The notes beneath the pieces are model-generated. The model was not told the origin of the DNA and did not search any database. It worked only from the letters and a program-made list of their open reading frames with translations. From Bacteroides intestinalis (GTDB lineage: Bacteria; Bacteroidota; Bacteroidia; Bacteroidales; Bacteroidaceae): a stretch of 64,000 nucleotides of DNA. This document shows, one piece after another, positions 36,253 to 46,893 of the stretch; position 1 is the first letter of the stretch; each line of letters opens with the position of its first letter. The stretch lies in the NCBI RefSeq assembly GCF_902364365.1, contig NZ_CABJDN010000002.1, positions 128,815-192,814 on the forward strand. The letters are read 5' to 3'. A program made the position numbers and the translations under genes.

Positions 36253-37572
36253 TTATCGAACCGTTGTGCTTTCACCGATCCAACCACCTATTGTAACGCG
36301 GTCTCCAGCTTTAATACCTAACATAAAGAGGTCTTCAGCTTTCGGCGTATAACGTGCATACGTTGAAATCAATTCGTTTGCCTTATCAGCTACACTCGGA
36401 TCTACGGCTTTAGCACGTTGCAACTTATCAATAACAACGAAGTATGTACACTTATTCAAAGCAGACTCGTCATTCCAGTTCGGGCTGGAAGCATAAAGCT
36501 GTGCAAGCAAGATGTAAGCATCTCCAAAGTTTTCCTTGAAACCAATGGCTTTCTGCAAATAGCTTCTCGCCTGTGACAATTTCTTACTATTAAACAAAGA
36601 TGCAGCAACAATATAACATAATTGAGCTTTCTTTTCAGAGTCGCTTTCAAGACTTAATGCCTCATCAAAGTATTTGATAGCTGTATCAAAGTCACCTTTC
36701 TTATATGCCATATATCCACATCCTGTAGCAGCGTCAGCAGTAGGATTGATCTTATACATATAATAAGAAGCTTGGAAGTATGCTTCGCTTTCAGTACATT
36801 TCATCATCTTCAAGATAGAAATGGCTTTCTTCAGATAAGCCGAATCCGTTTGATTGCTTTCAATTTTAGGACCATAAATTTCCTGCAAAGACTCACAATC
36901 AGCAGTACCACTATTGATAAACATGGCAACAAGATTATCTTTTACTTGTTGCAAAGCAGCTTTCTTTTTCGCATCATCTTCTGCGGCAATAGCAGCATCA
37001 GCATATTCTGAATCTGTCAGATAATCCTGGATAAATTGTTCTTTATGATTAGGATCTATCTTCAGCTTATTCAAGGACATCTCCAGGAAATAATGCAAAA
37101 CAGCACCCGCTGAATTTCCTTTTTCTGCATCAACAGATTCTTTAAGCCACGCGTATGCCTGATTTACATCTGGGTTAGGAGCCCAGCTCATATAATCCAG
37201 AGCCTTGGTACCCAATGCAGCTTCCACAGTCGGAACTTTCATTCCCTTTGCTGCAAATTCCGGTATATACTGTGCTCTCAAATCATATACTTCCATTAAT
37301 TCATCGAAATACTTCTTGTAATCAGCAGAATTACGATCTTTTATATCACTCAAAAAAGAACGCAATATTGAAATACCATCAGAAAAAGTATAGTATCTCA
37401 ATGTCGGACAATCCTTGAGAACCTCTTTCCACGGTAAATAAGCATCTTTAAAATTATTAGCTCTTACCGCTTCATGAGAAATACTACTGTTCTTGTTACA
37501 ATCTTCCTGTGCCAGGACACTGGTTACTCCACCCGAAAGGAGCAAGACAGCTACAAGCGTTTTAATCTTCAT
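36253..37572 (-). CDS. Exported TPR-repeat protein
   Basis: The 439 aa have a signal peptide (to about residue 22, SVLAQ). The rest is helical, with TPR units most visible at about 285-380: CGYMAYKKGDFDTAIKYFDE, ALSLESDSEKK, LFNSKKLSQARSYLQKAIGF. Commonly found between an OMP gene and lptC in Bacteroides. Function not known; position suggests a periplasmic adaptor in outer-membrane biogenesis. 11 nt before lptC. Confidence 0.85.
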   Translation of the reverse strand: MKIKTLVAVLLLSGGVTSVLAQEDCNKNSSISHEAVRANNFKDAYLPWKEVLKDCPTLRYYTFSDGISILRSFLSDIKDRNSADYKKYFDELMEVYDLRAQYIPEFAAKGMKVPTVEAALGTKALDYMSWAPNPDVNQAYAWLKESVDAEKGNSAGAVLHYFLEMSLNKLKIDPNHKEQFIQDYLTDSEYADAAIAAEDDAKKKAALQQVKDNLVAMFINSGTADCESLQEIYGPKIESNQTDSAYLKKAISILKMMKCTESEAYFQASYYMYKINPTADAATGCGYMAYKKGDFDTAIKYFDEALSLESDSEKKAQLCYIVAASLFNSKKLSQARSYLQKAIGFKENFGDAYILLAQLYASSPNWNDESALNKCTYFVVIDKLQRAKAVDPSVADKANELISTYARYTPKAEDLFMLGIKAGDRVTIGGWIGESTTVR

Positions 37573-37610
37573 TGTATTTAAATTTTAGTTGTTATATTGT
37601 CTATTCTTCA

Positions 37611-38873
37611 TTATTGCACTTTACGTTTCCAGAACCATTGTTCATTGAATGTCACGCCAATACAAAGACGCAATGTGTTCTCATTCAAGAATTTACTTTC
37701 CGTACCTTGCATTCTCACATATTGTGCTGAGATGCTCAATACAGAACGGCTACGTGGCAAAGGCAATCCAAAACCGGCAGTTACTCCGTACTCATTCGCA
37801 GCACGTGCCCCATCTATCTTATAATAAGGTTTGGAATAATAAGCTCCCAAACGATATTTAATATGTGAGAGATAGCTTCTTCCCAACAAGTTAGGAACAT
37901 ACTCTGCACCCACAGCAATCTTGGCACGATTACAGAAAGCATCCGGATTATTCATAAACGTCGTACTACTCCATTTCTGAAACATCACATCCGCCCCCAC
38001 TGTAAGGCGATCATCATATACATATGTCACACCGGCACCCAATGTCATAGGAATGCCCATTGTCAAGATTGTATCTTTTTGCGATGTAGTATACCCTGTT
38101 GAGCTATTACCCTTCTGATTTTGTACATACGCCTCATTATTCAAGTCATGTCCCGGTGAAAAAACAACACCTAAAGTAGCAACATGCTTCTTGCTGAATT
38201 GGTGTGTATACTGTGCACCGAAATCAAGTTTATAACTTGTAATTTCCATGCCCGTAGCTGTAATCAAAGGCATTACAGTCGAATTAGACGGAAATGACTG
38301 ACTACGGGTATGTGTGATATCCCCCCAAAGATACGAAATATTCGCACCAACAGAAAGATTTTTAAATATTTTAAAACCTGCACCCAAATAAAGTTGATGT
38401 AAGCCACCTTCACCGGCATAAGTCGTACTGGCAGAATTCTCCGGATATTCCGTGTTTTCCTGATAACTGGCCATTGTATAGCCAACGTTAGAATAAGGCA
38501 ACAACCCTATGCTCATCGCTCCCCATTTGGAAAGACGGAATTGCATAGTGATATAGTCAAAACTGGAGTTTTTGGCATTCTTTTTAACAGTCCCATCACT
38601 GAAGTTGGTATTCTGCATGGAAATACCCCCATCAAACATAAAAGTCAACGAATCGACCGCCGTATAGGATGCCGGATTCGCAAAATTAGTCTGATACTTG
38701 TCACGTAAGCCATAAGCAATGCCACCCATTGCCTTACTATTACCCGACCCTTGGTCTGCCAGCTGTCCGTATCCATATCGTGTATAGGGAGAATTTGTAT
38801 TATTTTGAGCGACCGTCGCCCCAGATAATATCGTGAGCAAAAGCACCAAAAGTGTTTGTCTAAATCTTGTCAT
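37611..38873 (-). CDS. Outer-membrane beta-barrel protein (OmpP1/FadL-like)
   Basis: Predicted outer-membrane barrel of 420 aa with a signal peptide (to about residue 22, ATVAQ), a [12 protein letters not shown]-terminal motif, a [17 protein letters not shown] stretch resembling the N-terminus of FadL/OmpP1 proteins, and many alternating amphipathic strands. Transport substrate unknown. Its start overlaps the end of coaX by 14 nt, and the TPR gene follows after 38 nt. Confidence 0.85.
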   Translation of the reverse strand: MTRFRQTLLVLLLTILSGATVAQNNTNSPYTRYGYGQLADQGSGNSKAMGGIAYGLRDKYQTNFANPASYTAVDSLTFMFDGGISMQNTNFSDGTVKKNAKNSSFDYITMQFRLSKWGAMSIGLLPYSNVGYTMASYQENTEYPENSASTTYAGEGGLHQLYLGAGFKIFKNLSVGANISYLWGDITHTRSQSFPSNSTVMPLITATGMEITSYKLDFGAQYTHQFSKKHVATLGVVFSPGHDLNNEAYVQNQKGNSSTGYTTSQKDTILTMGIPMTLGAGVTYVYDDRLTVGADVMFQKWSSTTFMNNPDAFCNRAKIAVGAEYVPNLLGRSYLSHIKYRLGAYYSKPYYKIDGARAANEYGVTAGFGLPLPRSRSVLSISAQYVRMQGTESKFLNENTLRLCIGVTFNEQWFWKRKVQ

Positions 38874-39591
38874 TATTATAGTTTAAAATTCGATTTAATC
38901 CTTTCAACACTAAAAATCTGTCTGCAAAGATGATACTTTTTAAGTTTGTATCAAAAGAAAAATCATCCCCGCCCGTTAAAAAAACCAAAAGTTCAGGATA
39001 TTTATGTTTCATAGCCATTATGTAACCCAAAATTTCATATTCCATACCTTTCAGCACCCCAGCGCGGATGGCAGTCTCAGTATCCTTTCCCATCGGGAGT
39101 TCACACCCTTCACGTTGCACCAACGGCAAACGTCCAGTAAACTGATGAAGTGCACGAAAACGCATTTGCAAACCGGGTGAAATATTCCCGCCGTGATAGC
39201 GTCCTTCAGCATCCACAAATTCGTACGTAATACACGTGCCGGCATCAATCACCAGAATGTCTCTACCTGGGAACTGTTCGTTAGCAGCTACCACAGCCGC
39301 CATGCGGTCATAACCCAATGTCTGAGGAGTCTCATACAGGTTTTCCACCGGAAGCGGAGTCTTTTCATTCAGCCAAAGCACCGGTATAGGAAGTAATGCC
39401 AACTGCGCCAGCACCTGTTCGCTCAGGTCTATTACGGTTGCAACAATCGCCTTTTCAAAGTGATATTTATGATAAACATCTTTCAAATGCTCCAAATTCT
39501 GCTTGGAGTCATATACCACTTCTAAAAGTGAAAAGCCGTCAAAGACAGCTACTTTTGCTACCGTATTTCCAATATCAATAACGAGATTCAC
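38860..39591 (-). CDS. coaX: Type III pantothenate kinase CoaX
   Basis: First enzyme of coenzyme A synthesis; phosphorylates pantothenate. The 243 aa display the ASKHA-fold phosphate motifs [14 protein letters not shown] (1-15) and [20 protein letters not shown] (about 120-140), and the [16 protein letters not shown] stretch characteristic of the type III enzymes, which differ from CoaA. Head of a run that continues with outer-membrane and LPS transport genes. A -7 box lies at 39617-39624. Confidence 0.96.
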   Translation of the reverse strand: MNLVIDIGNTVAKVAVFDGFSLLEVVYDSKQNLEHLKDVYHKYHFEKAIVATVIDLSEQVLAQLALLPIPVLWLNEKTPLPVENLYETPQTLGYDRMAAVVAANEQFPGRDILVIDAGTCITYEFVDAEGRYHGGNISPGLQMRFRALHQFTGRLPLVQREGCELPMGKDTETAIRAGVLKGMEYEILGYIMAMKHKYPELLVFLTGGDDFSFDTNLKSIIFADRFLVLKGLNRILNYNNDKI

Positions 39592-39616
39592 TGAATACTG
39601 ATTATTTTTCCGGGCG

Positions 39617-39624
39617 CAAAGATA
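39617..39624 (-). promoter_or_regulatory. coaX: Probable -7 box of the coaX operon
   Basis: Minus-strand TATCTTTG, matching TAnnTTTG, 25 nt upstream of the ATG at 39591. Confidence 0.5.
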
Positions 39625-39656
39625 CTATTTTAATTGAATTGGTTTTCTTTTTTCTA

Positions 39657-40121
39657 TCAATATTCGTCATTAGCGTAAAGGAAGTCGAATGTAGCTTGAT
39701 TATACTCAAATATTTCTTCTGGTTTAAAAAATCTTTTCAACTCCACTTCTGCTGCTTCAAGCGAATCGGAGGCATGCACTATATTCTCCTGAAAACTCAT
39801 GCTGTAATCTCCACGAATAGTACCGGGAGCAGCCTTCCTGCCGTTGGTGAGACCTGTCAGTGTTCTTACAGCTTCAATCGCATCCACTCCCTCAAAACAA
39901 CACACAATGACCGGGCATGCCATCATTGAATCCTTCACGCGCTGAAAGAACGGCTTTGCACTTAAGTGAGCATAATGCTCATTGAGTATTTCATCCGTCA
40001 GCTGCACCATCTTCATACCGGCTAAACGTAAGCCTTTGCGTTCAAATCTATTTGTGATCTCACCTACCAAGCCTCTTTGCAGGGTACATGGTTTTAAAAT
40101 GACCAGTGTTTTCTCCATCAT
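39657..40121 (-). CDS. ndk: Nucleoside diphosphate kinase
   Basis: Transfers the gamma-phosphate between nucleoside triphosphates and diphosphates. The 154 aa show KTLVILKPCTLQRGLVGEI at the start, TNGRKAAPGTIRGDY, and the phosphohistidine H116 in NIVHASDS. A Ser-rich insertion common in enterobacteria is absent, as usual in Bacteroides. The -7 box TATTTTTG lies at 40165-40172. It stands alone between coaX and the divergent Lnb operon. Confidence 0.97.
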   Translation of the reverse strand: MMEKTLVILKPCTLQRGLVGEITNRFERKGLRLAGMKMVQLTDEILNEHYAHLSAKPFFQRVKDSMMACPVIVCCFEGVDAIEAVRTLTGLTNGRKAAPGTIRGDYSMSFQENIVHASDSLEAAEVELKRFFKPEEIFEYNQATFDFLYANDEY

Positions 40122-40164
40122 AATAGTCGATTCTTTTTTTTAAAAGTTATAAAACAACTCTCTC

Positions 40165-40172
40165 CAAAAATA
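40165..40172 (-). promoter_or_regulatory. ndk: Probable -7 box of ndk
   Basis: Minus-strand TATTTTTG, matching TAnnTTTG, 43 nt upstream of the ATG at 40121. Confidence 0.45.
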
Positions 40173-40303
40173 CTACTTTTCCATGAAATACGATCTTCGT
40201 TGGGTCTTTTTTATGTGAATCAGAAGAAAAAGAGATAAATAAGTAATGCGAATCAGGAGTTGAATTGATTCATATCTTTTCGGTTATGAATTAAATGGGT
40301 ACG

Positions 40304-40391
40304 CGGACAAGGCGGACGAACGCGGATTTAAAAAGCTGCGCTATACTATTATAAATAATAAATTAAAGTCCGCGTTCGTCCGCCTTGTCCG
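40304..40391. repeat. Long intergenic hairpin with a perfect 23-bp stem
   Basis: Left arm 40304-40326 starts CGGACAAGGCGGACGAACG and right arm 40369-40391 is its exact complement, with a 42-nt AT-rich loop. An outer, imperfect extension pairs ATGGGTACG with CGTATCTAT beyond a small bulge. The stem is very GC-rich against AT-rich surroundings. It sits mid-way in the 497-nt gap between the divergent ndk and DUF4105 genes. An imperfect direct repeat of about 23 nt (CAGAAGAAAAAGAGATAAAT and CAGCAGAAAAGAGATAAAT, around 40217-40240 and 40486-40508) flanks it. Confidence 0.88.
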
Positions 40392-40606
40392 TGTCGTCCG
40401 CGTATCTATTCATTCATTACCATATAGTTTTAACACTTTAGAAATGTCTCGTCCCCCCAATCACCTGAATTTCCGGTCTGATATTGAGTCAGCAGAAAAG
40501 AGATAAATCTCTAAAAAAATGCCTAAGAAATAAAGGAATACCTCGTCAGCCGAAGATAAACTAAAGAAATTGCTATAAGAATGAAAAAGATTACAGTCTT
40601 TTTGCC

Positions 40607-40614
40607 TAATTTTG
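40607..40614 (+). promoter_or_regulatory. -7-like box directly before the DUF4105 start codon
   Basis: TAATTTTG matches TAnnTTTG and ends 4 nt before the ATG at 40619. If used, the transcript would be leaderless or nearly so. No better box was found further upstream. Confidence 0.35.
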
Positions 40615-40618
40615 CAGC

Positions 40619-41836
40619 ATGAAACGAAAACTACTCATTTTCATATATTTCATACTTTATTCTCTTTACCCGCATATAACCACTGCTCAAGAGCAAACGT
40701 TGCAGGGAAAGACATCCGACTCGATCCGCATCAGCCTGCTGACCTGCGCCTCGGGTGGAGAAATATATTCTCTTTTCGGGCATACTGCCATCCGCTACGA
40801 AAACTTTACCCGGAATATCGACGCTGTTTTCAACTATGGCATGTTCAATTTCAATGCTCCCAACTTCATTCTCCGCTTCGCTTTAGGAGAGACGGACTAC
40901 CAGTTAGGAGCTACCAATTACGAGCACTTTGTAGCCGAATACAACTACCTGGGGCGGGACGTATGGCAACAAACACTGAACCTTACTCCGGACGAAAAGG
41001 AACATTTGTTTAATCTGCTTCAGGAAAACTATCGCCCGGAAAACCGTGAGTATCGTTACAACTTCTTCTACGACAACTGCGCCACCCGACCGCGCGACCA
41101 AATAGAGAAAGCCATCGACGGCTCTCTGCGATATGCTGACAATATGACCGACAATGACACGGGAGTTTCTTTCCGTGATTTACTGCATAAATACAGCGAG
41201 GGGCATCCTTGGTCACGTTTTGGCATGGATATGTGTATGGGTAGCGAAGCTGACAAGCCTATCAACCGAAGACTGATGATGTTCGTCCCCTTCTATGTAC
41301 AGGAGTACTTCAATACAGCCCAAATCATAGACAAAGAAGGAAAAGCACGCCCGCTGGTATCCTCTGAAGAGAAAATAGTGGAAACCGGACTGACAGCTGC
41401 CGACCACCGCTCCGGTGGTATTACCCCGATGCAATCGGCCTTGCTGCTGTTCATCCTGGTAACTGCCGCCACCATCTACGGTATCCGACGCCAGAAAACC
41501 CTCTGGGGACTGGATTTAATTTTGTTCTTCTGTGCCGGAATAGCCGGATGTATCCTTGCTTTCCTGGCCTTGTTTTCCCAACACCCGGCAGTAAGCCCCA
41601 ATTATTTACTGTTTGTATTCCACCCGTTGCACCTATTTTGCCTCCCGTGGATGATAAATAAGGTGAGAAAACGACAAAAAAGTCGATACATGGTACTTAA
41701 TTTTATCGTTTTAACACTTTTTATACTGCTTTGGGCGATAATACCGCAAAGATTTGACTTAGCTGTATTACCTTTGGCACTTTGTTTGCTGGTACGTTCA
41801 GCAAGCAATCTTATTTTGACATCGAAAAAGAGATAA
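40619..41836 (+). CDS. lnb: DUF4105 membrane protein, reported lipoprotein N-acyltransferase (Lnb) type
   Basis: DUF4105 proteins of Bacteroides have been reported to add the third acyl chain to the N-terminal Cys of lipoproteins, replacing the Lnt enzyme of proteobacteria; I state this from memory. The 405 aa have a signal peptide (about 1-23, ITTAQ) and a large periplasmic domain with candidate papain-like residues: His in LFGHTAIRYEN, and Cys in FFYDNCATRPRDQIE. Four to five membrane helices follow in the C-terminal third (about 275-400). It precedes the phosphatase-like gene with no gap (41836/41837), and secA lies downstream. Confidence 0.85.
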   Translation: MKRKLLIFIYFILYSLYPHITTAQEQTLQGKTSDSIRISLLTCASGGEIYSLFGHTAIRYENFTRNIDAVFNYGMFNFNAPNFILRFALGETDYQLGATNYEHFVAEYNYLGRDVWQQTLNLTPDEKEHLFNLLQENYRPENREYRYNFFYDNCATRPRDQIEKAIDGSLRYADNMTDNDTGVSFRDLLHKYSEGHPWSRFGMDMCMGSEADKPINRRLMMFVPFYVQEYFNTAQIIDKEGKARPLVSSEEKIVETGLTAADHRSGGITPMQSALLLFILVTAATIYGIRRQKTLWGLDLILFFCAGIAGCILAFLALFSQHPAVSPNYLLFVFHPLHLFCLPWMINKVRKRQKSRYMVLNFIVLTLFILLWAIIPQRFDLAVLPLALCLLVRSASNLILTSKKR

Positions 41837-43405
41837 ATGAAAAAGGGACTGATAACTTCCATACTCGCATTAACTTTCACCGGTCTGCAAGCCCAACCGC
41901 TACCTGCCACTCCTAAATTAGTGGTAACGTTGACGATTGACCAGCTGCGCACCGACTACATGGAAGCATTCTCTTCCCTATACGGAGAAAAAGGGTTCAA
42001 AAGACTGATGCGCGAAGGCAAGGTTTTCTATCAAACCGAGTTTCCCTTCAGCGGAACAGACCGCGCCTCTGCCATTGCCGCCATTTACAGCGGTACGACG
42101 CCCTCAATGAACGGCATCATCTCCCAGCAATGGATGAATGCCAATACATTGCGCCCGATGAATTGCGTGGACGACCCCGCTTTTATGGGAAACTTCACCG
42201 ACGAGAGTTCCTCTCCTTCCCAATTACTGACTTCCACCATTGCCGATGAACTGAAAGTAGCCACCCGCAACAAAGGTATGGTATATGCCATTGCCCCCTC
42301 GCGCGATGCAGCTATCCTTGCCGCCGGACACTCCGGAAACGGTGCGTTCTGGTTGAATGAAAACACCGGTAAGTGGTGCAGTACTACATATTACAGCGAA
42401 TTCCCATGGTGGGTGAGCCAATACAATGAACGGCAATCACCCGATTTTCGCATCCGCGATATGGTGTGGGAACCGATACATCCTATAAATAGATATACGT
42501 TCCTGCCCGAATGGCGGGATCAACCCTTTAAATATAAGTTCGACAGCGAACGGATCAATAAATTCCGCCGGCTGATTACCAGTCCCTTCATCAATGATGA
42601 GGTAAACTTACTCACAGAGGAACTCCTGGAAAAGAGTACGATTGCCAAAGATGAGATACCAGACTTGCTGGCACTGACTTATTACGCAGGAAACTACAAC
42701 CATAAGAGCACACAGGAGTGTGCCATGGAAATGCAGGATACTTATGTACGCCTGGACCGCAGTATCGGCTCCCTACTCGACCTCATTGACCGCAAAGTAG
42801 GCTTGCACAATGTCATTTTCTGCATTGCATCTACGGGATATGCCGACCCGGAAGCACCGGACCTGGGCCTGTACCGCATCCCGGGCGGGGAATTCTACCT
42901 GAACCGCTGCGCTACCTTGCTGAATATGTATCTCATGGCTACGTATGGCGAAGGACAATACGTAGAAACCTACTATAATCAGCAGATTTATCTTAACCAT
43001 AAGTTAATAGAGAATAAGCAACTGAATTTAGCGGAGATACAAAATAAATCCGCCGACTTCCTGATACAGTTCAGCGGAGTGAATGAGGCTTATTCCGCCC
43101 ATCGCTTATTATTAGGTCCTTGGTCACCCCAGATTGAACTGACACGCAACGGTTTCCATCGTAAACGTTCCGGTGACCTGCTGATAGACGTGCTGCCCGG
43201 CTGGACTATCGTGGAAGAAAATGTCACAGATAGCCGCGTAGTACGTCATGCAGATGTGCCTGCTCCACTCATCTTTCTGGGTGGTGGTATAAAACCCGAA
43301 AACATACGGGTTCCTGTCAATATTACCCGCATAGCCCCTACCCTGTCAAGTGCGATGCGCATCCGCGCCCCGAACGCTTGTACAGCTACTCCACTGAACT
43401 TTTAA
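41837..43405 (+). CDS. Alkaline-phosphatase-superfamily protein, probable pseudoenzyme
   Basis: The 522 aa have a signal peptide (to about residue 20, GLQAQ) and the PafA-type fold pattern: VVTLTIDQLRTDYMEAF at 30-46 with metal-ligand Asp35 kept, then AAIYSGTTPSMNGI and a C-terminal APLIFLGGGIKPENIRVPV. Aligned on IYxG, the nucleophile Thr position of PafA/NPP enzymes holds Arg76, and the following conserved His is Ile79. The TADHG metal motif is replaced by ASTGYAD, and the NNW motif by SQQW. The region that should read STDYVGH reads YYAGNYNH. Catalysis looks lost while the fold is kept. The gene starts one base after the DUF4105 stop, so they are translationally coupled. Confidence 0.85.
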   Translation: MKKGLITSILALTFTGLQAQPLPATPKLVVTLTIDQLRTDYMEAFSSLYGEKGFKRLMREGKVFYQTEFPFSGTDRASAIAAIYSGTTPSMNGIISQQWMNANTLRPMNCVDDPAFMGNFTDESSSPSQLLTSTIADELKVATRNKGMVYAIAPSRDAAILAAGHSGNGAFWLNENTGKWCSTTYYSEFPWWVSQYNERQSPDFRIRDMVWEPIHPINRYTFLPEWRDQPFKYKFDSERINKFRRLITSPFINDEVNLLTEELLEKSTIAKDEIPDLLALTYYAGNYNHKSTQECAMEMQDTYVRLDRSIGSLLDLIDRKVGLHNVIFCIASTGYADPEAPDLGLYRIPGGEFYLNRCATLLNMYLMATYGEGQYVETYYNQQIYLNHKLIENKQLNLAEIQNKSADFLIQFSGVNEAYSAHRLLLGPWSPQIELTRNGFHRKRSGDLLIDVLPGWTIVEENVTDSRVVRHADVPAPLIFLGGGIKPENIRVPVNITRIAPTLSSAMRIRAPNACTATPLNF

Positions 43406-43520
43406 GCTGAAAACACATCTTACTTGGTAAATCAAGTGACATGTTAACGAAGTGAATCGAAAGTTGAGTGTTTTACTCAAAAAACAATTCGTAAACTTCT
43501 CGTAAATCAGCATTTTAATG

Positions 43521-43528
43521 TAACTTTG
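43521..43528 (+). promoter_or_regulatory. secA: Probable -7 box of secA
   Basis: TAACTTTG matches TAnnTTTG, 66 nt upstream of the secA ATG at 43595. Confidence 0.5.
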
Positions 43529-43594
43529 TACCCGCATTTAAGGCAAAGTTACGCCCGAACTAATTAAGCAAATAATAATAAAAACAGATATATA

Positions 43595-46500
43595 ATGGGA
43601 TTTAATGAATTTTTAAGCTCGATTTTCGGCAATAAATCCACGCGCGACATGAAAGAAATTCAGCCGTGGGTGGAAAAGATCAAAGCCGCTTACCCGGAAG
43701 TTGCCAAACTCGATAACGACGCTCTACGCGCCAAGACGGAAGAGCTGAAAACCTACATCCACAATTCGGCTACAGAGCAACGCGCTAAGGTAGAAGAACT
43801 GAAGGCAGGTATCGAAGCTATTGAACTGGAAAACCGTGAAGAGGTTTTCGCACAGATAGACAAACTGGAGAAAGAAATACTGGAATGCTACGAAAAAGCA
43901 CTCGATGAAGTACTGCCTGTAGCTTTCTCTATTGTAAAAGAAACAGCAAAACGTTTCTCTGAAAACGAAGAAATTGTAGTGACAGCTACTGAATTCGACC
44001 GTCATCTGGCTGCTACGAAGGACTTCGTACGTATTGAGGATGATAAGGCTATCTATCAGAATCACTGGTTGGCCGGTGGTGCGGAAGTTACCTGGAACAT
44101 GGTACACTACGATGTGCAGTTATTCGGTGGTGTGGTATTGCACAAAGGTAAGATCGCCGAAATGGCAACGGGTGAAGGTAAGACATTGGTGGCTACCCTC
44201 CCGGTATTCCTGAATGCATTGACCGGAAACGGTGTGCATGTGGTAACTGTGAATGATTACCTGTCTAAACGTGACTCCGAATGGATGGGGCCTCTTTACA
44301 TGTTCCACGGTTTAAGTGTGGACTGTATCGACAAGCATCAACCAAACTCTGACGCACGTCGCAAGGCATATCTGGCAGATATCACATTCGGTACAAACAA
44401 TGAATTCGGTTTCGACTACCTGCGTGACAACATGGCTATCAGCCCGAAAGACCTTGTACAACGCCAGCACAATTATGCCATCGTCGATGAGGTGGACTCC
44501 GTATTGATTGACGATGCCCGTACACCGTTGATTATTTCAGGTCCTATCCCTAAAGGTGAAGAGCAGTTGTTTGAACAGCTTCGCCCGCTGGTAGAGCGCT
44601 TGGTAGAAGCACAGAAGAAACTGGCTACCCAATATCTGGCCGACGCCAAACGCCTCATTGCTTCCAGTGATAAGAAAGAACAGGAAGAAGGTTTCCTTGC
44701 CTTATTCCGCAGCCATAAAGCTTTGCCGAAAAATAAGGCATTGATCAAGTTCCTGAGTGAACAGGGCATCAAGGCTGGTATGCTGAAGACTGAGGAAATC
44801 TACATGGAGCAGAACAACAAACGCATGCACGAAGCAACCGACCCGTTGTACTTCGTCATCGAAGAAAAGCTGAACAGTGTAGACCTTACAGATAAAGGTG
44901 TGGATTTGATTACCGGTAACTCGGAAGATCCTACCCTCTTCGTATTGCCCGACATCGCCGCACAACTTTCCGAACTGGAAAACGAAACACAGTTGACAGA
45001 TGAAGAACGTCTGGCTAAGAAAGACGAATTGATGACAAATTATGCCATCAAATCCGAACGAGTGCACACCATCAACCAATTGTTGAAGGCATACACCATG
45101 TTCGAGATCAATGATGAATACGTTGTACTCGACGGACAGGTGAAGATTGTGGACGAACAGACCGGACGTATCATGGAAGGTCGCCGCTATTCCGACGGTT
45201 TACATCAAGCTATCGAAGCCAAGGAAAACGTGAAAGTGGAAGCTGCTACGCAGACATTCGCTACCATTACGTTGCAGAATTACTTCCGTATGTACCACAA
45301 GCTATCGGGTATGACCGGTACTGCCGAAACGGAAGCAGGTGAGTTTTGGGATATCTACAAACTGGATGTAGTAGTGATCCCGACCAACCGCCCCATTTCC
45401 CGTAAAGATATGAACGACCGCGTTTATAAGACGAAACGCGAGAAATATAAAGCTGTTATCGAAGAGATCGAACAGTTGGTACAAGCCGGACGCCCTGTAC
45501 TGGTGGGTACTACTTCTGTAGAAATCTCTGAAATGCTGAGCAAGATGTTGTCTATGCGCAAGATTGAGCATAGCGTACTGAATGCCAAGCTGCACCAGAA
45601 GGAAGCAGACATCGTAGCTAAAGCCGGTTTGAGCGGTACAGTTACCATTGCTACCAATATGGCCGGTCGTGGTACGGATATCAAGCTGAGCCCGGAAGTG
45701 AAAGCTGCTGGTGGTTTGGCAATTATCGGTACGGAGCGCCATGAGTCCCGTCGTGTAGACCGCCAGTTGCGCGGACGTGCCGGACGTCAGGGTGACCCGG
45801 GTTCTTCTGTATTCTTCGTATCACTGGAAGACGAATTGATGCGCCTGTTCTCCTCCGACCGTATTGCCGGTGTGATGGACCGCCTCGGTTTCAAGGAAGG
45901 TGAGATGATTGAACACAAGATGATTTCCAACTCCATCGAACGTGCACAGAAGAAGGTGGAAGAAAACAACTTCGGTATCCGTAAACGCTTGCTGGAATAT
46001 GATGACGTAATGAACAAACAACGTACCGTTGTGTATACCAAGCGTCGTCATGCCTTGATGGGTGAACGTATCGGCATGGACATCGTGAACATGATCTGGG
46101 ATCGTGTTGCCGCTGCTGTTGAAGCTCCCGACTACGAAAACTGCAAAATGGACTTCCTACAAACACTCGCTATGGAAACTCCGTTCAGCGAAGAGCAGTT
46201 CCGCAACGAAAAGAAAGAGAAACTTGCAGAAGAAGCTTTCAATGTAGCCATGGATCTGTTCAAGCGCAAGACTGACCGCATGGCACAGGTTGCTTATCCG
46301 GTTATCAAGCAGGTGTATGAGACTCAAGGACATATGTATGAAAACATTCTTATCCCCATTACGGATGGTAAGCGTATGTACAACATCTCCTGTAGCCTGA
46401 AAGCCGCTTACGAAAGCGAATGTAAGGAAGTGGTGAAAGCTTTTGAAAAGTCTATCCTGCTGCACGTCATCGACGAATCATGGAAAGAAAACTTGCGTGA

Positions 46501-46891
46501 GCTGGATGAATTGAAACATTCTGTGCAGAATGCAAGCTACGAACAGAAAGACCCGTTATTGATTTACAAGCTGGAGTCTGTCAATCTGTTTGATACAATG
46601 GTGAATAAGATCAATAACCAGACTGTTTCTATCCTGATGCGTGGACAAATTCCGGTACAGGAGCCACAGGAAATTCAGCAAGCTGCTCCTGAACAGAAGC
46701 AGGACATGAGCAAATACCGCGAACAAAAGCAAGATCTGAGTGATCCGAATCAACAGGCTGCCGCCCAACAGGATACACGTGAGCAAGTGAAACGTGAACC
46801 GATTCGTGCGGAAAGAACTGTAGGACGTAATGATCCTTGTCCTTGTGGAAGTGGTAAGAAGTATAAGAACTGTCACGGAAGGAATATGTAA
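43595..46891 (+). CDS. secA: SecA, preprotein translocase ATPase
   Basis: Motor that drives unfolded preproteins through SecYEG. The 1098 aa are longer than E. coli SecA but usual for Bacteroides. Seen in order: Walker A MATGEGKT, the DEAD-like [14 protein letters not shown], the helicase second lobe with [14 protein letters not shown] and [14 protein letters not shown], the scaffold and wing domains, a Gln-rich linker near 1010-1065, and the C-terminal zinc motif [14 protein letters not shown]. Two insertions relative to E. coli (about 340-375 and 400-430) fit the family's longer NBD2. A -7 box at 43521 and a terminator at 46933 mark it as its own transcript, possibly read through from the phosphatase-like gene. 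Confidence 0.98.
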   Translation: MGFNEFLSSIFGNKSTRDMKEIQPWVEKIKAAYPEVAKLDNDALRAKTEELKTYIHNSATEQRAKVEELKAGIEAIELENREEVFAQIDKLEKEILECYEKALDEVLPVAFSIVKETAKRFSENEEIVVTATEFDRHLAATKDFVRIEDDKAIYQNHWLAGGAEVTWNMVHYDVQLFGGVVLHKGKIAEMATGEGKTLVATLPVFLNALTGNGVHVVTVNDYLSKRDSEWMGPLYMFHGLSVDCIDKHQPNSDARRKAYLADITFGTNNEFGFDYLRDNMAISPKDLVQRQHNYAIVDEVDSVLIDDARTPLIISGPIPKGEEQLFEQLRPLVERLVEAQKKLATQYLADAKRLIASSDKKEQEEGFLALFRSHKALPKNKALIKFLSEQGIKAGMLKTEEIYMEQNNKRMHEATDPLYFVIEEKLNSVDLTDKGVDLITGNSEDPTLFVLPDIAAQLSELENETQLTDEERLAKKDELMTNYAIKSERVHTINQLLKAYTMFEINDEYVVLDGQVKIVDEQTGRIMEGRRYSDGLHQAIEAKENVKVEAATQTFATITLQNYFRMYHKLSGMTGTAETEAGEFWDIYKLDVVVIPTNRPISRKDMNDRVYKTKREKYKAVIEEIEQLVQAGRPVLVGTTSVEISEMLSKMLSMRKIEHSVLNAKLHQKEADIVAKAGLSGTVTIATNMAGRGTDIKLSPEVKAAGGLAIIGTERHESRRVDRQLRGRAGRQGDPGSSVFFVSLEDELMRLFSSDRIAGVMDRLGFKEGEMIEHKMISNSIERAQKKVEENNFGIRKRLLEYDDVMNKQRTVVYTKRRHALMGERIGMDIVNMIWDRVAAAVEAPDYENCKMDFLQTLAMETPFSEEQFRNEKKEKLAEEAFNVAMDLFKRKTDRMAQVAYPVIKQVYETQGHMYENILIPITDGKRMYNISCSLKAAYESECKEVVKAFEKSILLHVIDESWKENLRELDELKHSVQNASYEQKDPLLIYKLESVNLFDTMVNKINNQTVSILMRGQIPVQEPQEIQQAAPEQKQDMSKYREQKQDLSDPNQQAAAQQDTREQVKREPIRAERTVGRNDPCPCGSGKKYKNCHGRNM

Positions 46892-46893
46892 TG

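Noticed and set aside
45302-45742. Minus-strand frame of 146 codons inside secA
   Set aside because: Opposite the highly conserved helicase lobe of SecA, without a promoter or plausible protein features.
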